Below are positions 29,165 to 33,229 of a DNA stretch of 33,229 bases, one piece after another. Below the pieces are notes generated by a model. It saw nothing but the letters and a program-made list of their open reading frames with translations, did no database searches and had not been told where the DNA came from. Origin of the DNA: Bacillota bacterium (lineage in GTDB: Bacteria > Bacillota > Clostridia > DSM-8532). How positions within the stretch are numbered: position 1 is the first letter of the stretch; each line of letters begins with the position of its first letter. Where the stretch lies: assembly GCA_023440865.1 (NCBI GenBank), contig JAEXRM010000128.1, forward strand, positions 1 to 33,229, in the 5' to 3' direction. The translations under genes and the position numbers were made by a program.

Positions 29165-30865
29165 ATGAAGAGAACCCGCAAGCTCGCAGCCCTCATGCTC
29201 GTCCTGGTCATGCTGCTCTCGCTGGCAGCCTGCGGCGGCACCGCCACGCCGGCACCGTCCGCCTCCGCTACCCCGTCAGCCGCGTCGGAAAGCGCATCGG
29301 CATCCGCCGAGTCCTCGTCCGCCGCAACGGCGGAGGGCCCTGTCCTGAATGTCCACTTCGATGTCGAGGTGGCCTCGATGGATCCCCAGATCGCCACCGA
29401 CGGCACGTCGTTCGAGTGTATCGCAGCCATCACCGAAGGCCTGTATTCCATCGACGCGGCAGGCGCGCCCGTCCCGGCCATGGCGGCATCCGTCGCCAAG
29501 AGCGAGGATGGGCTGACCCTGACCTACACGCTGCGTGATGCGAAGTGGTCGAACGGCACGGCCGTCACCGCGAACGATTTCGTGTTTGCATGGCGCCGTC
29601 TGGTCGACCCCGCGGTTGCCAGCGAGTATGCCTTCATCGCGGAAATCGCAGGCCTGAAGAATGCGGCGGCGGTCATGAAGGGTGAAATGAAGCCCGACCA
29701 GCTCGGCGTTGCCGCCAAGGACGACAAGACACTGGAGGTCACCCTCGACGTGCCGGTGCCGTATTTCGAGTCCCTGATGGCGTTCCCGTCCTTCCTGCCG
29801 GTCAACGAGGCGTTCTTCACGGCCGCCGGCGACAAGTTCGGCACCTCGCCCGACACCATCCTCGCCAATGGCCCGTTCGTGATCACCGCCTATGAACCGG
29901 CCGCCACCACCATCACCCTGACGAAGAACGCCTCCTACTGGGATGCGGCCAAGGTCGCCCTCGGCGGCATCCAGTACCAGGTCATCAAGGACTCCCAGCA
30001 GGCCATGCTCTCCTACCAGAACGGCGACCTTGATCTCGCGGCGCTGTCCGGCGAGCAGGTCGAGCAGTTCCAGGCCGATCCGGAGTTCCACAACATCATG
30101 GCCGGCTACCTGTGGTACCTGTCCCCGAACCAGAAGATCAAGGGCCTCGAAAACGTGAACCTGCGCAAGGCGCTGGCCCTGTCGTACGACAAGGCCGCCA
30201 TCGCCAAGAACATCCTCAAGGACGGTTCCATCGTGGCCGACTTCGCCGTACCCACACTGCTCGCCACCGGTCCCGACGGCAAGGACTTCCGTGAAACCAC
30301 CGGCACCTACCTCGCCACCGACAAGGCAAAGGCCCAGGAATACTGGAAGACGGCGCAGTCCGAGCTCGGCGTCACCGAGCTCAAGTATGTGATGATCGTC
30401 GAGGACACCGAGTCCGCGATGAATGTCGCCCAGTTCATCCAGTCCGAGATCCAGACCAATCTGGCCGGCATCACCATCGAAATCCAGACCATGCCCAAGA
30501 AGAACCGCGTCGAGCGCATGCAGTCCGGCGACTTCGAGCTCGGCCTGACCCGCTGGGGCCCCGACTACGCCGATCCGATGACCTACCTCGACATGTGGAT
30601 CACGGGCAGCCCCAACAACTACGGCTTCTGGTCGAATGCCGAATACGACGGCATCATCGCCGACGCCAAGAAGGGCAAGCTCGCCCTCGATCCCGCCGCG
30701 CGCTGGGAGGCCCTGAAGAAGGCCGAAGGCATCGTGATGGACAACGCCGTGATCCTGCCCGTCTACCAGAAGGGCGACGCGGTCATGATCAAGAGCGGCG
30801 TCGAAGGCGTGGAGTTCCACTCTGTCGGCATCAACCGCATCTACAAGAACGCAATGAAGAAATGA
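29165..30865 (+). CDS. oppA: Oligopeptide ABC transporter substrate-binding lipoprotein
   Basis: Extracellular binding protein of the SBP_bac_5 family, delivering peptides to the OppBC channel. It is 566 aa. The signal segment ends in the lipobox LAAC with Cys23 acylated, followed by a Ser/Ala/Thr/Pro-rich tether to about residue 60. Family landmarks include FDVEVASMDPQIATDGTSF, the DAKWSNGTAVTANDFVFAWRR strand-helix and RWGPDYADPMTYLDMW. The start at 29165 has AAGGAGGA at 29153-29160; the open frame runs upstream but has no such site. Codon choice is markedly more C-ending than in most neighbours, consistent with high expression. A near-consensus promoter and leader hairpin precede it, and strong hairpins separate it from oppB. 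Confidence 0.95.
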   Translation: MKRTRKLAALMLVLVMLLSLAACGGTATPAPSASATPSAASESASASAESSSAATAEGPVLNVHFDVEVASMDPQIATDGTSFECIAAITEGLYSIDAAGAPVPAMAASVAKSEDGLTLTYTLRDAKWSNGTAVTANDFVFAWRRLVDPAVASEYAFIAEIAGLKNAAAVMKGEMKPDQLGVAAKDDKTLEVTLDVPVPYFESLMAFPSFLPVNEAFFTAAGDKFGTSPDTILANGPFVITAYEPAATTITLTKNASYWDAAKVALGGIQYQVIKDSQQAMLSYQNGDLDLAALSGEQVEQFQADPEFHNIMAGYLWYLSPNQKIKGLENVNLRKALALSYDKAAIAKNILKDGSIVADFAVPTLLATGPDGKDFRETTGTYLATDKAKAQEYWKTAQSELGVTELKYVMIVEDTESAMNVAQFIQSEIQTNLAGITIEIQTMPKKNRVERMQSGDFELGLTRWGPDYADPMTYLDMWITGSPNNYGFWSNAEYDGIIADAKKGKLALDPAARWEALKKAEGIVMDNAVILPVYQKGDAVMIKSGVEGVEFHSVGINRIYKNAMKK

Positions 30866-30875
30866 GTGCCGGAAG

Positions 30876-30935
30876 CCGGTCGGCTGCATGTCGCCCACCA
30901 CGGTGCAACACCGTGACCGGGCGGCATGCAACCGG
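30876..30935 (+). promoter_or_regulatory. Intercistronic hairpin 1 between oppA and oppB
   Basis: A long stem starts 10 bp after the oppA stop. CCGGT and TGCATGTCGCCC (with a four-base bulge between them) pair with GGGCGGCATGCA and ACCGG. It is capped by a perfect ACGGTG-CAA-CACCGT hairpin. No T-tract follows. Confidence 0.7.
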
Positions 30936-30963
30936 TTCCGCTCCGCATCCGGAATGTGGAAAC

Positions 30964-31001
30964 CCGCAGGTTCTCTGTGCAATCGCATCGGGAACCTGCG
31001 G
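30964..31001 (+). terminator. Intercistronic hairpin 2 between oppA and oppB (partial terminator candidate)
   Basis: CCGCAGGTTC (30964-30973) pairs perfectly with GAACCTGCGG (30992-31001) around an 18-base loop and is followed by ATTTTCC. The short T-run suggests leaky termination, which would keep the permease genes below oppA. Confidence 0.6.
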
Positions 31002-31066
31002 ATTTTCCGTTCCTTCCGGAGGCGCCGGCGGACCGCCCCCGGCTTGCCGACAGGGAGTGTGAGCCC

Positions 31067-32008
31067 GTGAAAAAATACATCCTCAAGCGCGTTGTCATAT
31101 CCCTGATGACGGTGCTGGCCATTTTGCTCGTGCTGTTCCTGATGCTCGAGCTGATGCCGGGATCGCCGTTCAACGACGAGAAGCTGACAGAAGCGCAAAA
31201 AATCGTGATCAACCAGAAATATGGGTTGGACCAGCCCGTGCTCGTGCGCTTCGGCAAGTACATCGGCTCGATGCTGACCGGTGATTTCGGCGTGTCGTAC
31301 ACCATCTCGAAGAACACACCCATCACCAGCCTGCTTGAGCAGCGGCTGCCGATCTCGCTCCGCCTTGGCGGACAGGCGATCCTCATCGGCACGATCATCG
31401 GATTGCTGCTGGGCATCCTGGCGGCACTGAAGCACAATACGATCTATGACACGCTCACCACGGTGATATCCGTCATCGGCGTGAGCCTGCCGTCGTATGT
31501 GTTCGCCATGGCGCTGATCTACGCCCTGGGATTCCAGCTCAAGTGGTTCCCGCTGCTGTACCAGGCGAAGGCGCCCTTCCATTCCTCGGTGATGCCCACC
31601 ATCTCCCTGTGCATGTTCACCATCGCGACGGTGGCACGCTTCACGCGCACGGAGATGCTCGAGGTGCTGGGGTCCGACTACATGCTGCTGGCGGAGAGCA
31701 AGGGCATCAGCGGATTCCGGCTGATCACGCGTCATGGGCTGCGCAATGCGCTCATTCCGGTCATCACGGTGCTCGCGCCGCTGGTGGTGGGTCTGATGAC
31801 CGGCAGCCTCGTCATCGAGAAGCTGTTCTCGATTCCGGGCATCGGCAGCCTGCTGATCACGGCCATCCAGTCGAACGACTACAACGTCGTCGTCGCGCTG
31901 TCCTTCATCTACAGCGTCATGTACATCGGCATCATGCTGGTGGTCGACATCCTGTACGGCGTGATCGACCCGCGCATCCGGCTGGCGAAGGAGGGGGCCC
32001 ATGAGTAA
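31067..32008 (+). CDS. oppB: Oligopeptide ABC transporter permease OppB
   Basis: First channel subunit of the peptide importer, 313 aa with about six helices. The N-terminal MKKYILKRVVISLMTVLAILLVLFLMLELMPGSPF is typical (initiator Met from GTG), as is the EAA loop ARFTRTEMLEVLGSDYMLLAESKGISGFRLITRHGLRNALIPVI region, which contacts the ATPases. GTG 31067 is chosen with GGGAG nine bases upstream; the open frame extends upstream through the intercistronic hairpins and is not coding there. It overlaps oppC by eight bases. Confidence 0.95.
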   Translation: MKKYILKRVVISLMTVLAILLVLFLMLELMPGSPFNDEKLTEAQKIVINQKYGLDQPVLVRFGKYIGSMLTGDFGVSYTISKNTPITSLLEQRLPISLRLGGQAILIGTIIGLLLGILAALKHNTIYDTLTTVISVIGVSLPSYVFAMALIYALGFQLKWFPLLYQAKAPFHSSVMPTISLCMFTIATVARFTRTEMLEVLGSDYMLLAESKGISGFRLITRHGLRNALIPVITVLAPLVVGLMTGSLVIEKLFSIPGIGSLLITAIQSNDYNVVVALSFIYSVMYIGIMLVVDILYGVIDPRIRLAKEGAHE

Positions 32009-33056
32009 CATCGATTTCGAGTTCCAACCGGATGACTTCCTGCCTGTCGGCTCCGACCGTCTGACCGCGGCGGACGAGGTCTACCAGAGCCAGTCCTACT
32101 GGAAGGACATCCGTTCCCGGTTTTCCCGCAACAAGGGCGCAGTGGCCGGCATGATCGGCATCGTGCTGGTGGTGCTGCTGGCCGTGTTCGGCCCGATGGT
32201 GTCCGGACGCACGTATGACGGGCAGATCATCTCGCACCAGAACCTGGCGCCCCGTGTACAGGGACTGGAGCGTGTCGGGGTGTTCGACGGCTCCGAAAGC
32301 ATGCGCACCTCCACCGGTACGGTCCGGCAGAACAAGTACCTGTCGGACGACCCGGCACAGCCTACCGGCCTGGAGAAGGTCTATTACTGGTTCGGCACCG
32401 ATGTGCTGGGCCGTGACATCTTCACCCGCACCTGGACCGGCACGCGCATCTCCCTGTACATCGCTTTGATCGCCGTCATCGTGGACATGTGCTTCGGCAT
32501 GGTCTACGGACTGATCTCCGGCTACTTCGGCGGGCGCGTGGACATGGCCATGCAGCGTTTTTCCGAGATCCTCAACGGCATCCCGACCCTGGTCATCGTG
32601 ACGCTGCTCATCCTGGTCATCCAGCCGGGGTTGGCGACCATCACGATCGCCATCGCGATCACGGGCTGGATCGGCATGAGCCGCGTGGCCCGCGCGCAGG
32701 TGCTCAAGCTCAAGGAGCAGGAGTTCATCCTCGCCTCGAAGACACTCGGGGCGAAGGACCTGTTCATCATCTTCAAGGAGATCCTGCCGAACATCTTCGG
32801 CCAGCTCATCGTCATGTCGATGTTCTCGATTCCGAACGCCATCTTCACGGAGGCCTTCCTCGCCTTCATCGGCCTGGGCGTGCCGCAGCCGCTGGCCTCG
32901 CTCGGATCCCTCATCAGCGACTCCTTCAAGTCGATGACGACGCACCCGTACATGATCGTGTTCCCGACCATCGTACTGGGCATCGTCATGCTCAGCTTCA
33001 ACATGATGGCAGACGGCCTGCGTGACGCATTCGATCCGAAAATGAAGGAAATGTAG
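32001..33056 (+). CDS. oppC: Oligopeptide ABC transporter permease OppC
   Basis: Second channel subunit, 351 aa. An N-terminal cytoplasmic tail of about 45 residues precedes the first helix (NKGAVAGMIGIVLVVLLAVFGPM). An extracytoplasmic segment of about 80 residues follows, then the five-helix permease core. This core contains FGTDVLGRDIFTRTWTGTRISL and the EAA loop SRVARAQVLKLKEQEFILASKTLGA. The C-terminus LSFNMMADGLRDAFDPKMKE is the family signature. The start overlaps oppB and has GAAGGAGG upstream. oppD follows after 12 bp. Confidence 0.95.
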   Translation: MSNIDFEFQPDDFLPVGSDRLTAADEVYQSQSYWKDIRSRFSRNKGAVAGMIGIVLVVLLAVFGPMVSGRTYDGQIISHQNLAPRVQGLERVGVFDGSESMRTSTGTVRQNKYLSDDPAQPTGLEKVYYWFGTDVLGRDIFTRTWTGTRISLYIALIAVIVDMCFGMVYGLISGYFGGRVDMAMQRFSEILNGIPTLVIVTLLILVIQPGLATITIAIAITGWIGMSRVARAQVLKLKEQEFILASKTLGAKDLFIIFKEILPNIFGQLIVMSMFSIPNAIFTEAFLAFIGLGVPQPLASLGSLISDSFKSMTTHPYMIVFPTIVLGIVMLSFNMMADGLRDAFDPKMKEM

Positions 33057-33068
33057 GGGGAGGGCACA

Positions 33069-33229
33069 ATGGATACGACTGCAACGAACACGCACCGCAC
33101 CGTCCCCGTGTCCGATCCTGCCAAGGAACGCCCGGTGGTGCTTTCCATCCGGGACCTGTCGATCTCCTTCCAGACCTCTGCCGGCGTGGTGCATGTCATC
33201 CGCGGCATGAACCTGGACCTGCACAAGGG
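33069..33229 (+). CDS. oppD: Oligopeptide ABC transporter ATPase OppD (3' truncated by window end)
   Basis: Only the first 53 codons are visible. After an unstructured start the frame reads LSIRDLSISFQTSAGVVHVIRGMNLDLHKG, the first beta-strands of an OppD/DppD-type ATP-binding domain just before its Walker A motif. ATG 33069 has a GGGGGAGGG purine run upstream. Position after oppC supports the call. Catalytic motifs and any oppF lie beyond the window. Confidence 0.9.
   Translation, partial: MDTTATNTHRTVPVSDPAKERPVVLSIRDLSISFQTSAGVVHVIRGMNLDLHK

Overview
The window is GC-rich, densely coded DNA with strong AAGGAGG-type ribosome binding sites. It carries an Agr-type peptide-signalling locus, YesM-type and AgrC-type sensor kinases, lipoproteins with short Ser/Ala/Thr linkers, and an opp-type peptide importer. 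Together these suggest a high-GC member of the Clostridia (Bacillota), probably gut-associated and able to use plant polysaccharides. This is inferred from gene content. No rRNA, tRNA or phylogenetic marker was seen, so the genus cannot be named.

Layout. 1-4726 (+): 3' part of a YesM-like histidine kinase, a nucleoside hydrolase and a HyuA-type hydantoinase/oxoprolinase subunit. 4734-8088 (-): a membrane GGDEF protein overlapping a solitary solute-binding lipoprotein. 8234-11451 (+): promoter, leader hairpin, a 44-aa AgrD-like prepeptide, AgrC-like kinase, AgrB-like processing protease and an aldo/keto reductase, all overlapping or tightly spaced. A long hairpin terminator separates this unit from a GNAT acetyltransferase (-). 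Next come a metallophosphoesterase (+), a secreted GH5 glycanase (-), an ABC-F protein behind an attenuator-like leader (+), a DUF5655-like protein (-), a decaying PhnB-like gene (+), a PfkB-type sugar kinase overlapping a TSUP transporter (+), and a MATE exporter (+).

22062-24355 (-) is the most unusual part. A stand-alone reverse transcriptase is preceded by a candidate structured RNA of about 170 nt, bounded by a perfect 12-bp inverted repeat whose outer end coincides with the predicted transcription start. The RT carries a tail encoded by two families of tandem repeats, and its reading frame ends inside a DJ-1/PfpI gene. From 24476 (+) come a GH27 alpha-galactosidase, a domain-swapped GH3 beta-glucosidase, and an oppABCD operon with a near-consensus promoter, leader hairpin and oppA-oppB intercistronic hairpins. 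oppD runs off the window.

Together, the GH5, GH27 and GH3 enzymes and the importer suit scavenging of plant-derived oligosaccharides and peptides. The two most promising leads are the RT with its candidate RNA, and the AgrD-like peptide in which threonine stands where the ring cysteine is expected.
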